In this document: positions 47,051-59,285 of the stretch, piece after piece | Layout of the letters: every line of letters begins with the position of its first letter | Position numbering within the stretch: the stretch's first letter is position 1 | Assembly (NCBI GenBank): GCA_018350325.1 | Contig: JAEVLN010000012.1 | Span: 2,749,991-2,813,990, forward strand | Reading direction: 5' to 3' | Source of the DNA: Globodera rostochiensis | Taxonomy: Eukaryota; Nematoda; Chromadorea; Rhabditida; Heteroderidae | Length of the DNA: 64,000 nucleotides | Made by a program: the position numbers and the translations under genes | Notes under the pieces: model-generated | Database searches by the model: none | What the model was told of the DNA's origin: nothing | Seen by the model: the letters and a program-made list of their open reading frames with translations, nothing else

Positions 47051-49905
47051 AAAAGACGTCGAAGAGGCTGAAAATGAAACAAAAACTGTTTTTTTAACTT
47101 AATTTAACATATTTCAGTATGCCAGCAAATATATTTTATGCGACGACATTTTTTTCAAAAAAATCGTAAATTTTCTTCCCCCCCCCCTCCCCTCCCTCCC
47201 CCGCCCTTTCTACCTTTTGGGCATGCCGGTTGACCTGCTGACATTGGGTCATTAATTGTTACCTTCTTTTGGCCCCTCCCCATTTTGTCCTGAAAGTCTC
47301 TCCGTCAATTCCTTGGGCTTTCTTTTTCTGTTGTGCCCCCCCCCCCCGGGTTTTGTTGGATATTGCCCTCACTCGCCAAACCCCAGCACTTCCGTCTGAG
47401 GCAATTGCGGGTGGAGAGAGAATCAATTCGATTAAACTTTCCGCGTCAATCCGGCCAGGGCGACCGACGGATGGCACAATTTGTCGGTGGGGGGGGGGGA
47501 CGCGAAATTAATTTCGTCACGTCCGTGTTGGCCTCTCGCGGTCCCTCGCTTTCTGTCGGATGATTGATGGGGGAGGGGGGGACACATGGGGAGGCGCAAA
47601 TTGGCTGAGAAGTGCCCCCCACAAGGAGGGGGAGGGGGAGGGGGGGGGGGGGGGGATCCATTCGTAGAAATGAATCGCCCGCCATCTGTCAGCACAGCAG
47701 CTGGTTTCCGTTTCCCCTTAGCCGGAAAATGATCGATGTATGGCATAAAGTTCGGTCAAAAGTGGTTCCGAATTTTAACTTTTAATGAGTAGCATTTTGA
47801 CAGCTACGACCGTGGGGCATTATGCGCCAACAATGTGTTGCTTATTCTTCGCCCCGGGGGCTATTCAACGCCACCCAAACGCACCTTTTATCTCGCGGCG
47901 TCAGCTGGCGACAGCCATTCTTAATTCCCACCCTCCTCCTCATTCAAAGGGATTTGGCCACTTCTTTCTCTTTGTCTTTTGCCTCCCTCTCATTGTTTTG
48001 CTCCCCTCCCCCCGGGCCATCCTCCATTCAACTCATCTCCTTTGATTTATCTGCCATCCCCCGGGGGGGGGGGGGTTGCCACTCAAAACTCATCTTTCGT
48101 CCCTCCCCCGGGGCATCGATAAGTAATTAGTACTGATTTATGGGATGGTAACATATTGTTATTACAATGGCTTTACATTTGTAACTCCCCCCCCCCCCCA
48201 CCAATGAACCCCTTAAATTTATTGGCTCCTTTGCCCTTTCTTTCACGCGAAATTGCATTGGACAGGCCCTCCATTCCCTCCCATTGCCCTCCATCACTTC
48301 GCAGTGACCTCCTCCCCCGAGGGCAAGCAACTTTTTCCTCTTCCTTATTGTCTATTTGAAGTGCCACCGGCCGGGCAAAATTTGCCCCCCCCCCGGAGAC
48401 CTTTGGGAAATAAGAGGGGATGATTGGAATTTTGGCGGAAGCATTCTGAAATTAAACTAAAGATTTTAAGGACTGGAAAAGGAAAAGGTCACTCACTCAC
48501 TTTCTAAGTGTTCGGCAGTTATTAATTATCGATAAAACAAAATTGGGAAATGCTTTTCCTTTTTTTTTGTCCATTCGTAATTCAGAATTTGAAGTGAATA
48601 ACACATCTCGATAGTTTTTTGGCTTTCGAAGTTGAAAATTAATCTAATTTTTTAAAGTTTACCCACTAATGCGATTGATCTGTTCATTCGTCGTACCCCA
48701 AATTTAAATTGAAATGGAAACGCGTCCATTGGAATGGAATAATTATTCCCTCCCCCCCCCCCCCCCCCCGATGAATAAATTCAATGAACCAACGCTTTCC
48801 GAATATTGAAGAATCTCCCACTCCCGTCACTTTACTTTAACGCCTAGCCTATTTGCTTTTTCGAATGTTTGCTTTTCCTCCTCAAAATCTCTCCCAAAAT
48901 GTTCTCACTGCCAAAGTGAAGAAACGCGCGAAATTTCTCGTCCGGCTCAAATTACTCGTCGTGGGGCGGAGGGGGGGCATCATCAAAACAACGGAGCTGC
49001 CTGGGGGGAGTCCACCAATTGGCCTATGGCAAATTAGGACTAATGATGATTGATGGATTAATGGGTGGGTGGGTGAGGAAGGTGATGATGATGATGTGGG
49101 GGGGGGGGGGGGGGGGAGGGGGAGACGGATGGGTGGCGGGTGCTTTGCCGTTCATCCGGGCGTAATTGTCCTTATTAGCCCCCCTCCCGTCGCCCATCCC
49201 CCAATTTGTCAAAAAAGTTTCTCGCCGTCCGTCCCGCCGTTGAGAGGGCCTTTCAATAAGTTTAATGGCCTTTCGCGATGCTTTTGGCATCCCTTCGACC
49301 CGAATTTTCCACCTAAAGTATCCTTCTGTGCGAATTACGTCCTCAAATAGGACAAAGTGAGGGGGGGGGGGGGGGAAATACGCCCAATTACGCGTTCCAT
49401 ACACCAACCAGTCGGGTGAACATGGCCCTGACAGAACAGCCGCGGCACTTTCCATTCGGGAGGCGGCAAATTCTCCCAAATTCCCCACATTTTCATTGAT
49501 GCCGTGGTAAAAATTTTTTCAACGAGGAATTTTACACATATAATGGGAGGTCCAGGTCAAAATGCAATTGGCATTTTGACTGGTGGCATTTTTGCCATTT
49601 TTGTTGGCATTTTGACCGTTTTTTGGTTTGGGTTAAACAACAAAAACCAATTAGCAAATTTCATGGAAGCGGATTAGACGCGGGAAAGGAGGCGTTTTTT
49701 GTGCGTTCCCTCGGGCGAGGAGGGATTTGCTTTTTTTTCTCTCATCACTCCTTTCCCCCGGGGGGGGGGACGAACCCAACAAACTCTCCAACAAATTATG
49801 AATAAACAACAAAACTCTTACTTCGTTTTCCAATTTTATATGTTTCCGCAACACAAAAGTACTTAATACAATAAACAATTTGTTTATCCTACAGTATACA
49901 TAATT
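47051..49905. other. Intergenic, poly-G/C-rich
   Basis: No gene recognised in about 2.9 kb. G runs occur at 47490-47499, about 47641-47655, 48065-48074, 49099-49116, 49361-49376 and 49760-49769; C runs at 47338-47347, 48187-48199 and 48753-48769. The right part should contain upstream sequence of the amine receptor gene. Confidence 0.6.
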
Positions 49906-52900
49906 TTGACTACTACCGTATCCCGTCGTCGTCATCGGATGGATGGCGGTGAAAAGCCGTCTCTCGCGCCCTCCGCCTCCCATGTTTTTGCACCCCCCGC
50001 GCCTTTGGCTTCTTCCCCCGCGCCATTCTCTCCAAATTCCGCCCCGTCCCTTGGCGATGTTTTGCTCAATTTCCATTCTTCACATTTGCCCCACTCACAG
50101 CCAAGCGAAGTGCAATTGTTCATCTACGGATTCGTCCTGGTAGCGTCCGTCGTTCAGTTTGTTGTTGCTTCTTCCGAATTGTCTCCCTCCTCTAAAGGTT
50201 CTAATTCCGACCGCGACCATTTTGGGCAATGTTCTCGTCATCATTTCCGTTCTTCGCTTCAAATCCCTCCATTCGGCCATCAATTTCCTCATTCTCGGGT
50301 TGGCCATCGCCGATTTGATGGTGGCACTGTTCGTAATGCCATACGCCGTCTACGTTTACGTAATGATTTGAACGTCCACAAATTGTCAAATGATTGAATT
50401 GTTTTAAATGTTTAAATTGGGAAAATGAAATTACTTTGTGCACTTTCAGGTGCAGGGCGGTCGTTGGCTGTTAGGTCAGAGCATTTCCCCAGTTTTGGTG
50501 AAAGTCCCCCCCCCCCCCCCCCGCAGGTCCCCTGATGTGCAATCTTTACTTGAGTTCGGTGCGTTTGTGAGGCGATTTTTGCTTTTTGCACTGACCCTCT
50601 TGTTAAGGACGTCGCGTGCAGCACCGCCTCGATCATTCTGCTCGCGCTGATCAGCTTCGATCGCTACCAAGCCATCAGCCACCCGATTCAGTACTCGCGT
50701 CAGGCGCAGAACATCGCCAGGGTTGTGCGGTTGTTCGTCGGAGTGTGGGTGTACTCTCTGCTCGTCGCCAGTCCCATCGTTTTGGGTCGGTGGATTAAAG
50801 CAATTGAGCCCCACAGCAATGCCTCGTTCCCCAGGCTTCAACGACCCTCCGCCGCCGGACAACACTTCCGGCGTCTTTGAGCCGTTCGAGTGCCGCTTCT
50901 ACAGCCCGTGGTTTTCGCTGCTGTCCTCCCTCGTCTCCTTCCTGCTGCCCTGCTGCGTGGTCATTTTCGTTTATGTGCGCATTATACGCGCATTGCGCCG
51001 ACGCGAACGGGCAGCGAAGGCGCGCAAGCAGGCGGCAGCCAACTCAGCCGCACATCATCAACAGGCGACGGCGTCCGCCTCGGAAAGGTGGGGAGGCGCC
51101 GGGGGCGATATCGAGAGGGGGGGGGGGCGCCGGGCGACATCGAGAGGGAGGGGGGGGGGGGGGCGCCGGGGCGACATCGAGAGGGAGGGGGGGGCGCCGG
51201 GGCGACATCGAGAGGGGGGCGCCGGGGCGACATCGAGAGGGAGGGGGGGGGCGCCGGGGCGACATCGAGAGGGAGGGGGGGGGCGCCGGGGCGACATCGA
51301 GAGGGGGGCCCGGGGCGACATCGAGAGGGAGGGGGGGGGGCGCCGGGGCGACATCGAGAGGGGGCGCCGGGGCGACATCGAGAGGGGGGCGCCGGGGAGG
51401 GGGGGGACATCGAGAGGGGAGGGGGGCACATCGAGAGGGGAGGGGGGACGTTTGTGTGACTAAACTTTCAGCTTGGACATGGAAATACTGCTTCAGAAAA
51501 TTTCAGAGCACAGTTCACCAGCGGTCAGCAAATGGAAAGTGAAGAGGCGGGCGAAATTGTGGCCGGTCCAGGTACATCTTCAGGAGGTTGGCGAATGTTC
51601 TGTCATTCTCTCAGCGATCAACATGATGATGATCGCGTTGCCCAGTCTGAATCGGCAAATGCGACGCTACGAAAGACATCGACGGGCCTTGGAGGAGGCC
51701 GGTGGGACACGCAAAATTAATTCCGACGAATCGCCAAAATTTAGCAATCGCAGAGGACGAATTGTCATCGTCCGATTCGCTGTCCGACGACGTTCGCATT
51801 TTGACCAACGATTTCTTTTCCGAAGTGCTCACCTCCAACTCCAAGTGCGTTGGTTGAAAGCCGAGCCGTTCGACGACTCATTTCTCTGTTTATTTGGCGT
51901 TTGCCTCCCAACGCGCCCATTTCGCTTAGAGCCTCCGCCTCTTTGGAGCCCCCCGGGGGAAGTCACACCAACGCCTCTCTATTCGGCGGTTTCCGAGCTT
52001 CCTTTTCGGGCGCGATGGACTTACGCAAGAAGTCGATGGCTGAGGAAATTGTCCCCACCATTTTTGTGCCGCGCAAGCGATCCGCTTGCGACTTTGGCAC
52101 GTTCAGCTCGCCGCGTGAAGTGTTGCGCAAGAACACTGCACCGATGAAGATACGGTTGGCCAGTGTTAGGGGTACGATATTTGCATACAGTATTTATGAG
52201 ACGGTATTTGGTGGACTTAAGCATAAATTTTTGGGATAATTTTAGCATAAATTTGCTTATTTGTTGACAGATGCAAACAGTGAACGGCGCGAAAACGAAA
52301 TGATTGGTCGCTGCCAGTTGTTGTCGCCATGCGCTGGAAGCGTCGATTGGTCGGCGCCGACGTCGCGGAAAAATTCGGAAATGCCCCGAGGCAATGTGCA
52401 GCAGCAACGACGGCATCGCCAACAACACGTAACGGCACGTCGCGGGGCGTTGTCTTTTCCTCTCGTCCGAAGGATTGCCCTTGGCCGTGACATCCGAGGT
52501 GCGTTAGCGGGGGGGGGGGGGGGGGGGTGAACGAGTGGCTGGCACAACGACGAAGCATTTCCCCCCGAGGGAAGAGAGGGCCAAGACGCTTTTTCAAATC
52601 CAAAAAAGTCAAAACTCTATTGGAACAAATTTCTCAACGTCCAAATTCTATGAATGTCTAATTGCTGAATGAATTCATTCCCTTCAGTGAACCATTATCT
52701 GTTGAACGACGGGGAGGACACTTCGGAGGATTTAATTGTGCCCGACAGGACGACCACAACGGCCGTCTTGCACATGAGCAACGGTGGCGGCCGCGTCCTT
52801 TTGGGCGAGGCAGAAGTTCAAAGTGTACATCGACAGAATGGCGGCGGGGAAAGCCCAAAAACGGTGCACTTTTTGGGGAGCGCAAATGCAAAATTTGTCA

Positions 52901-53953
52901 GTTTTTGCAGCGAAATGGCGCCTTTTTTGGCTCCGTTTCCTTCCGCGGCCCTTCGCTGGCCGTCCCGTCGCTGCCGCCTTTCCGTCGCGGCAATTCCGCC
53001 ATCGAATTGGGGGGCCGCCGCGCGGCTGAGGACGACGACGACAGCAAAGAATTACCCAAGACGACGTCCGCAAGGAGTTCGTCAAGGACCCCCCATAAAT
53101 TCATTGAATTCATTTATTTAAGTGGCCAATGACAACGTGACAAAAGAAGCCGAACAAAATGAACGCGCTAGGAATACCGTAGTACTATCGGCCGATACCG
53201 TACCGAACTCGCTGCGAATGCCAAAAGCGGCAGTAACGGGAACAGCCAGCCTTGGCACTGAGAAGCCGCCGCCGCCGCCGCCGGCGCCACGTGTGGCCGT
53301 CGCACAGCAGCAAAGTGAGCAGGGCTCGCGCAGAGATCGGCACGCGAGTTTGAGGCGGAAAGTGCACAAATCGCAGCGCAAGGAGAAACGCGCAACAAAA
53401 ACGTTGGGAATCGTTGTCGGTGAGTGTATGGGCGGCTGGCATTTTAGGGATGGCAAAGCCTTCGTCTAAGCCATTATTTAACAGAAATTGATTGGCCCAT
53501 CTTTTTTGGACTTTCCGATGATTCGCTGATCGGAATGGACCAAATATTTGTTCTGACACATTCATTTTGCCCAAATCGTTTTGCTGAAGGGACTTTCCTG
53601 TGCTGCTGGGTGCCCTTCTTCTCGCTGAACATCGCCAACGCTTTGTGCGTGGAGATGGATGCTGGATGGTGCCAAATTGGCTTCGGACCTTTTTTCTACT
53701 CCACGTGGATCGGCTACATGAACTCCTTCATGAACCCCGTCATTTACACAATGTCTGTGGGGAAAGTGACAATTAAACAAATATTTGGTTCTTTCTGGAC
53801 ATGGCTCGATTATCATTTTGGTCCGTCCAACTTTTTGCCTTATTGTGCCAATATTCGATTTATTTTTACAACAGATTTAATGCCGAGTTCCGACGGGCAT
53901 TTAAAAGTTTGCTGTTGGGACGACGCGGAAACACTTTTGCGAGACGCAATTGA
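49906..53953 (+). CDS. D2-like biogenic amine (dopamine) receptor, DOP-2/DOP-3 type
   Basis: Rhodopsin-class GPCR for a monoamine, most likely Gi/o-coupled dopamine. TM1-2: [14 protein letters not shown] spliced across a 37-bp intron to [20 protein letters not shown], then [20 protein letters not shown]. After [24 protein letters not shown] gives TM3 with the amine-binding Asp (SSDV), then [15 protein letters not shown] with an intact DRY. TM4 is [15 protein letters not shown] and TM5 is [20 protein letters not shown]. The third intracellular loop is very long (about 51000-53370). TM6 is reached by [13 protein letters not shown] spliced to [20 protein letters not shown] (CWxPFF kept). TM7 is [18 protein letters not shown], joined over an intron to [18 protein letters not shown]. 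The stop is TGA at 53951-53953, with AATAAA at 54096. The start is tentative. One intron holds a GC-rich repeat array. Confidence 0.85.
51090..51445. repeat. GC-rich minisatellite in the amine-receptor intron
   Basis: About eleven copies of a roughly 30-bp unit centred on GCGCCGGGGCGACATCGAGA followed by GGGAGGG and a G run. It starts directly after the donor that follows the TM5/loop exon (ATASASER) and ends before the acceptor near 51470 (TTTCAG). The unit has no stop in any plus frame, so all three frames stay open across it. Confidence 0.9.
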
Positions 53954-54287
53954 ACGATTTGCGATCGGCGGGTGGGCGGCGGGGAGTGGACGAGTGGGGG
54001 GCATCGATTGATCAGTTTTGCCTTCCGCCCGAAATCAACTCATTTTATTATCAAAACAAAGAATATCATCAAATTATTTTTTATTTAATATTCACAATAA
54101 AATAATATAATACAAAAAGTTAAATCGGCAGAAAGGCCCTAACATTTATCTGAATCTATTAAAATATAAAACGATTTAAACGCCCGGCAGGCACTTTGTC
54201 TGTTTCTCCTTTCTTTTCTTCACTTTTTCTTGCCCAAACCGCCAAAAAGTCCGCTGAGGCCGCCTGTTGCAAAGATTCGGTTTCTTT
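53954..54287. other. Convergent 3' region, amine receptor and small secreted gene
   Basis: It contains AATAAA at 54096-54101 on the plus strand for the receptor gene. Otherwise it is A/T-rich; no gene seen. Confidence 0.5.
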
Positions 54288-54919
54288 TTACGAATTCGCT
54301 GTGTTAAACGCACCTCCGCCGAAGCCGCCGCCGCCACAAGAAGGGCAACAGGACGAGCACGGGGGAGGAGGGGGAGGCGGCGGAGAGCTAAGGGAAAGGG
54401 AAAATAGGGACAATAGTTGGGGTAGGGGGGGGTGGACGGTAGGGGTTAGGGGGGGGGGGTAAGTTGGGGTAGGGGGGGAGGGGGAGGAGGGGGTGGACGG
54501 TAGGGGTTGGGGGGGGGGAGGGTAGGGGGTGGACGGTAGGGGTTGGGGGGAGGGTAGGGGGTGGACGGTAGGGGTTGGGGGGGGGGGAGGGTAGGGGGTG
54601 GACGGAGGGGTTGGGGGGGGGAGGGTAGGGGGTGGACGGTGGGGGTAGTGGGGGAGGGGGTGGGGGTGGACGGTGGGAGTAGGGGGGTGGGGTAGGGGGG
54701 GGGATGAGTTGGGGGGGGGGGAGTTGGGGTAGTGCGCGAGTTCCGTTTTGGAGGTCAAAAGCAGAAACTGGACCAATACGTTCCGAACCGAACTTACCAA
54801 CACGCGGAGCAGCCACAGCCCCCTCCGAGCATATTGCCGAACAGGAACCCGTCAGAGCCCTGGGCATACAAAGCCAGAATAAGGGCCAACAGGCAAAAAC
54901 GGACGGAGGATTTGTTCAT
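54288..54919 (-). CDS. Very small secreted Gly/Cys/Pro-rich protein (two exons)
   Basis: Exon 1 is 54798-54919 and exon 2 is 54288-54387, joined across a clear GTAAGT donor and a CCTTAG acceptor; together they give 73 codons plus stop TAA (54288-54290). The N-terminus has a signal peptide (SSVRFCLLALILALYAQGSD) followed by GFLFGNMLGGGCGCSAC. Exon 2 continues CSPPPPPPPCSSCCPSCGGG, then GFGGGAFNTANS. The cysteine-pair, polyproline and polyglycine make-up is seen in nematode matrix and secreted peptides; I cannot name the family or function. The 410-bp intron is larger than the coding part and consists mostly of a G/C-rich tandem repeat. Confidence 0.75.
54425..54735. repeat. G-rich minisatellite filling the intron of the small secreted gene
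   Basis: Tandem units of GGGTAGGGGGTGGACGGTAG followed by GGGTTGGGGGG with variable G runs, about 8-10 copies. Written on the plus strand; the transcribed strand is C-rich. It occupies most of the intron 54388-54797. Confidence 0.9.
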
Positions 54920-55752
54920 GACGAAAAATACACCAAAATTTGGAGGCTCTGACGAGAGACTAACGGAGGGATCGCCCTTAAAAGCGATCACTCGGCCATT
55001 CTCCGACCGTTTTGCTGTAATTGTTTTTTTGAATGACCAAAGGCCAAAGACTGTCGCCGGAGGGTAAGTGACGCAAACGGACCAATCGGAAGTCAATCTG
55101 CACACCAATGGCCGGCCATCTTTGGTTTGCTAAATCACTATTCTTTAACACCGGCGGCGTTGCTTCGAGACATTACAAATTTCGACAGAGCAACAACCAA
55201 TTTTTTAACATATTTATTACTTGCAAAATGAAGAAGGTCCATTTGTAATGAATTGGGGGCACTATACGGGAAAATGAGCAACGTAATTATTCCCAATTAA
55301 CTTTAATTTCAAAACATCCAACTTTTGGGGTCGCCGCTTTCCAGCTGCAGGCTCCGTGCGACTCCTTCCCCCTCTATTGGAGCGCGTAGAGTCGTCGCCG
55401 GTAATTATTTTTGCATAAAAATTTCCCATGCCCTTCGGCATTTTTATAATTATCGTTTTCGAGGCATTAGTGTCAATTTTTCTGTTACATTACAAGTGCA
55501 AATGATAAGGCTTTACTAAAAAAAATGTAGCGATCTGTTCATCGGCCAATCGTAACGAAAAATGGAGTTGTTTTTGTACATACTTAACAGGGCTAAGCTT
55601 GTCGTTGTTGACATTGTGCCAATGCATTCCTTCGGCAGTGCCCACCAGAGTTGAAAGCAACGCGTTACCCAAAAGCCCGAAGCCGACAGTTTTGCCTACC
55701 CCTGCAACTCTGGTGTCCACCCCCGCCCCCCCCCTCACTTCGTCCTCCACAG
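54920..55752. other. Intergenic upstream of the small secreted gene
   Basis: No gene recognised; one open frame at 55490-55756 on the minus strand is not supported by any motif. The part nearest 54920 should carry the promoter of the small secreted gene. Confidence 0.5.
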
Positions 55753-56405
55753 TCAATGATTGTAATATCCTCCGCCGTTGGCCATTGGCGGCGCCGGGTA
55801 CTGCTCCCCGTTCTTCAGCACTCCTTTCGGAGTGCCGTCCTCGTTGAAACGTACGCGGTTTCGCGAAGCCGAACTGAGCGACGAAGGGGGGCCATAAACG
55901 CCCTCAGAAAATTGAGGGGGATGGGTGCTGAACACAACTGAAATGTTCGACATTTGGACAGGACAGAATTCAGAGACCATTTAAAAGTCTAAGAGGCCAG
56001 AGTCCGTGAAACTTTTCGGTTTCAAATTTGCACCTGTGCCGACGGGGATGCCGAATCCGCAACAAATGTGGTAGAAGCCGTCGTCGCCTCGGTCACCAAC
56101 ATTTTCGTACATGTGCGGGTTCCGGCGTCGGTGCAGCCAGCATCCGTTGCAAAGCAAACAGCAAAAAAAGGAGAGGAGGACGGAGAGCAGAATGGACACG
56201 ATGAGGCCGATGATAAACAGAGACCAGTCGATCCTTTGGGTCGATTTCGCTTCATTCAATTCCTTTTGCCGAAAACTAACTGAAAACCGCCGCCGGGGGC
56301 GTAGACGGCGGCAAATCGCTCCGCCCTTTGATGGCGGTCGGTGTCAGCGGTGAGAACAGCCGGCTCCACCACATTCACATTGTCCGAGTCGCAACAGAAA
56401 TAGCC
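55753..56405 (-). CDS. Single-pass membrane protein, N-terminal part unresolved
   Basis: Minus strand. A strongly hydrophobic helix lies at about 56155-56225 (DWSLFIIGLIVSILLSVLLS, then FFCCLLCNGCWLHRRRN), preceded by ELNEAKSTQRI and followed by a cytosolic-type tail: MYENVGDRGDDGFYHICCGF, GIPVGT. The tail continues after an intron (donor near 56030, acceptor AACATTTCAG near 55937) into VVFSTHPPQFSEGVYGPP, then NRVRFNEDGTPKGVLKNGEQ, and ends GGGYYNH, TAA at 55753-55755. Upstream, GYFCCDSDN (about 56380-56405) looks like an extracellular Cys motif, but its frame differs from the TM exon, so an intron I could not place lies between. The Cys-rich ectodomain, single TM and Pro/Tyr tail recall Shisa-like proteins, but the match is weak. 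Function unknown. Confidence 0.6.
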
Positions 56406-57404
56406 CTATGGGTTTAGGTGGACAATTGCACAAAATGCCGGAATCGGAACTCTCCGGAAACAAAATCTCGAGGGTTGATTGGGATCGGGAATCCTGGGGT
56501 AAGTTTTTCACCCTTTAAAAACCCAATTTAATTCCGCTTTTGAAGTGTTTTATGCAGCGCATCCACCTGATTCTCCCCTTCAAGGCTTCGACAACACGCT
56601 TTCGCACATCGCAGCCTGAGAAAAGAACAAAAAAATCCAAACTCTGCCCGATTCAATGGCGGACTCTCTCCATTCCCATGGCTTACTCGACTCCCGCAGT
56701 GAGTGTTGGACAAATTGTTTCGGCATTCGAACGAAAGCAATGGACGAAGACGGAAAAGGACAGCAAAAGAAAGGGAATCAAAACGACGGCAATTGGCGGA
56801 GGTGAAGCACCGATAAGCATATCGAAAGAATTTGAATGGATCCTCTAAACAAATACTTTCGGGGAGTGCTTTGAACAATAAAGACAAAAATAATTGGGAG
56901 GGTTCGCCCCATTGCTCGCGGCGCGGTTCCTCCCCCAATTTGGTCGTTGAAAACGTTCGTTTTTCTCGCCTCGGGCCCTTCTTACTGCCCCAACCTTTCC
57001 ACTTAACTTTCTTCTCCCCCCCCCCATTCTTCACCATTTGGTTCAAAACAAAAATTAATGCTGAAAGAAATTGCGCGAGGACAAAAATCAATGGGAGGGT
57101 AAAAGGTTCAAATGATTCACAAAGGATTGGGGCGTTTTGAGAATACGACGCCCAAAAACTGCAGCTAACTTAAAATTCTCAACAATTTTTGAGTGCCTTG
57201 GGGAGGATATTTTTTTGTCAGTTCCCCGGATAATCGATCAACGCGCGCTCGCCTTTCACTGCCTCAGCTTCTGCTCTCTTCTCTGAACACCAAAGAACTT
57301 CAAAAGGCCGCACCTCGCGGGGAAAACAATAGAGAACAAACAAAATAAAGTCTCAAAGCAACATTAAAGCAATTTGTTAAAATGTACAATAAAATGTTCA
57401 ACTT
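56406..57404. other. Intergenic or upstream exons of the single-pass membrane protein
   Basis: A 187-codon open frame on the minus strand (56528-57091) has no recognisable domain and uneven composition, so I do not call it a gene. Upstream exons of the single-pass membrane protein may lie here. Confidence 0.4.
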
Positions 57405-59285
57405 TCATCTTGGCACAACTTCGACGCCTCCCCTTAGAACGATAAAAGACAAAGCGAAAGCGGCGATGGCAAAGAGATGTCCGGAAAAGCGAAATTGACC
57501 CGCCCAAATGCCCAGCAAATGTTCAGCGCTGTATCCGGTGAATTGGCCTTCGCCGTGGAATGGGGCGCCTGCGGGGGAAACGGAAAATATTTAATGGTAA
57601 TTAGCAAATCACCGAGATAAACGAGAAGCAAGATGTTGATCAGAGTAAAACACAACCGAATAGCAATCACCAAAGGTTGACCCTTAAATTGTAATTTTTG
57701 TTGGTGAGTTTTGTGTCTTTTTTGAAGGTCACCCTTTTATGTCGATGGTGACAACCCTCGGGACATTCTCTTGCACGGACACAGGCCGACAACCAGAAAG
57801 AGAGACAATCGCGGAGCCCTGAAAATCAATGGAATTCAATTTCCACAAACAAATTACTCGTTTCTGAGAAGGCGAAAAAGCCTAGCGAAAGGAGCACAGC
57901 GATCATTTGGACGTCGAGACCCTTAAAAAGCAAATATTTTCTGACAGAATCCCAAAGAGAATTCAGAGACATACATGCAAGGCGGAAGAAACGGCAAATG
58001 TGAGCAAAATTGAGCAGAACCCACCCAATTGGTCTTTGGCCTGTCGGTAAACATCTGAAGCTTTTTTAAAAGCTTTTTGGCTTAGAATTGCAAAAACATT
58101 TGTGCAAAAATGAGTGCATCGGTTTGTTCCAATAGACCACCACGTCGGCCATCGACTGGGGCCATTCAATGGAAGTCCAACGGGTAATTTCCACTGTCGG
58201 ATAGCCGGCCAAAATGGCGCAAGCGGAGGCGAAATGGCAGACGAAGAAGTGGGAGAAGCGGAAAGACTGGGCATTTAAATAATGGCGGATGAGCCAGGGG
58301 GTGAGGGCGACGGGGAAAAAATCCGATTCGGAATCGAGCAAACAGCTGGAGAGGGCCAGGAACATCAGAGAAAAGAGCATTTGGAGAACGAATTGCAGAA
58401 AACGCCGCATCAGAGGCTGAAAGTGCAAATAAGATTTTTCGAAAGCCTTCATCGGATGAGTCATACCAAAGGGGCAAAGGGATGGAAGCGGCGAAATGTC
58501 CATTCCTCAAATTGTCCAAATTGAACTGGAGGCCCAAAAAGAACGGTGGACGGGTTGAAAACGAAGGCGAACAATGAAGCCGTCCTTTGGAGAATATTCG
58601 GTGACCGCCAAACGTCGCAACTTTTTGTGTTCAGCGTCCTTTCCTCGGTGTCAAAGGCCAGCGAGATCAGTTTCATAGCCGCAACCATTATGGCACCGCG
58701 GATCTGCCCAGCAATGGAAGTCCAGATAAGCCTTACTCTGTCAGCGAATTAAATGGGAAATAAACTGGTAACACCCACCATAGTAAAGTCTGTTGGTGCG
58801 TAGAACATCTGGCTTAATAAATCAAACAAAATATGCAAGGGCATTCATCCTAACCAAAATATGACGAAAAAGATGGTTAACGCCGCACAAAAAATGCCCT
58901 TCCGAGGAATGGCTCCGATCAGAATAATGAAAGTGGTGATGATGAAGTAGACCAACAAAGGCACGACCAATTCAGACCTGTCGGCATTCGACCAGACGAG
59001 AACGAGGCCAACCAGGCCAATGAGCAAATTGGAAAAGACATTCTGATCTTTAACGGATAAAGTCACAGATTAAGTTTTGAATAAATAATCAAACGTACAC
59101 ATTGAAACGGAGATCAAAAATTGAAGGAAGGACGCAACAAAAGTGCGCAACAGAAAGGAGTTCAGCGAACTAACAACTTCATTGATGCAACGGGCCGCAG
59201 TTGAAAATGGACTTTCTTCAGCCAAATGAAAAGCACGAAAATCAAAGTCGTCAAACAATAACATTCCATCATTTGCAACGTCCAT
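57405..59285 (-). CDS. mom-1: Porcupine, Wnt O-acyltransferase (MBOAT)
   Basis: ER membrane-bound O-acyltransferase that attaches palmitoleate to Wnt proteins. Minus-strand order: N-terminal TM exons (59070-59285, 58848-59045: FSNLLIGLVGLVLVW; LLVYFIITTFIILIGAI); MFYAPTDFTM (about 58780-58815); an exon at about 58560-58740 with IRGAIMVAAMKLISLAFD and ASLFAFVFNPSTVLFGP. Next come LQMLFSLMFLALSSCLLDSE, RFSHFFVCHFASACAILAGY and EWPQSMADVVVYWNKPMHSF, including the conserved WNxPMH block (the MBOAT Asn), then SALH spliced to GLDVQMIAVLLSLGFFAF with the invariant MBOAT His at the exon junction. The last exon reads GYSAEHLLGIWAG and SGHLFAIAAFALSFIVLR, stop TGA at 57405-57407. The start Met at 59285 is tentative (59344 in another frame). 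The gene is head to head with rod-1. Confidence 0.9.

Noticed and set aside
50723..51542. Three overlapping Gly/Arg-rich open frames (189-246 codons)
   Set aside because: They run through the intronic GC-rich minisatellite of the amine receptor. The TM4-TM5 parts belong to the receptor; the repeat part is most likely spliced out.
56528..57091. 187-codon open frame on the minus strand
   Set aside because: No domain, no convincing signal peptide and uneven composition; it may be chance or unresolved upstream exon material.
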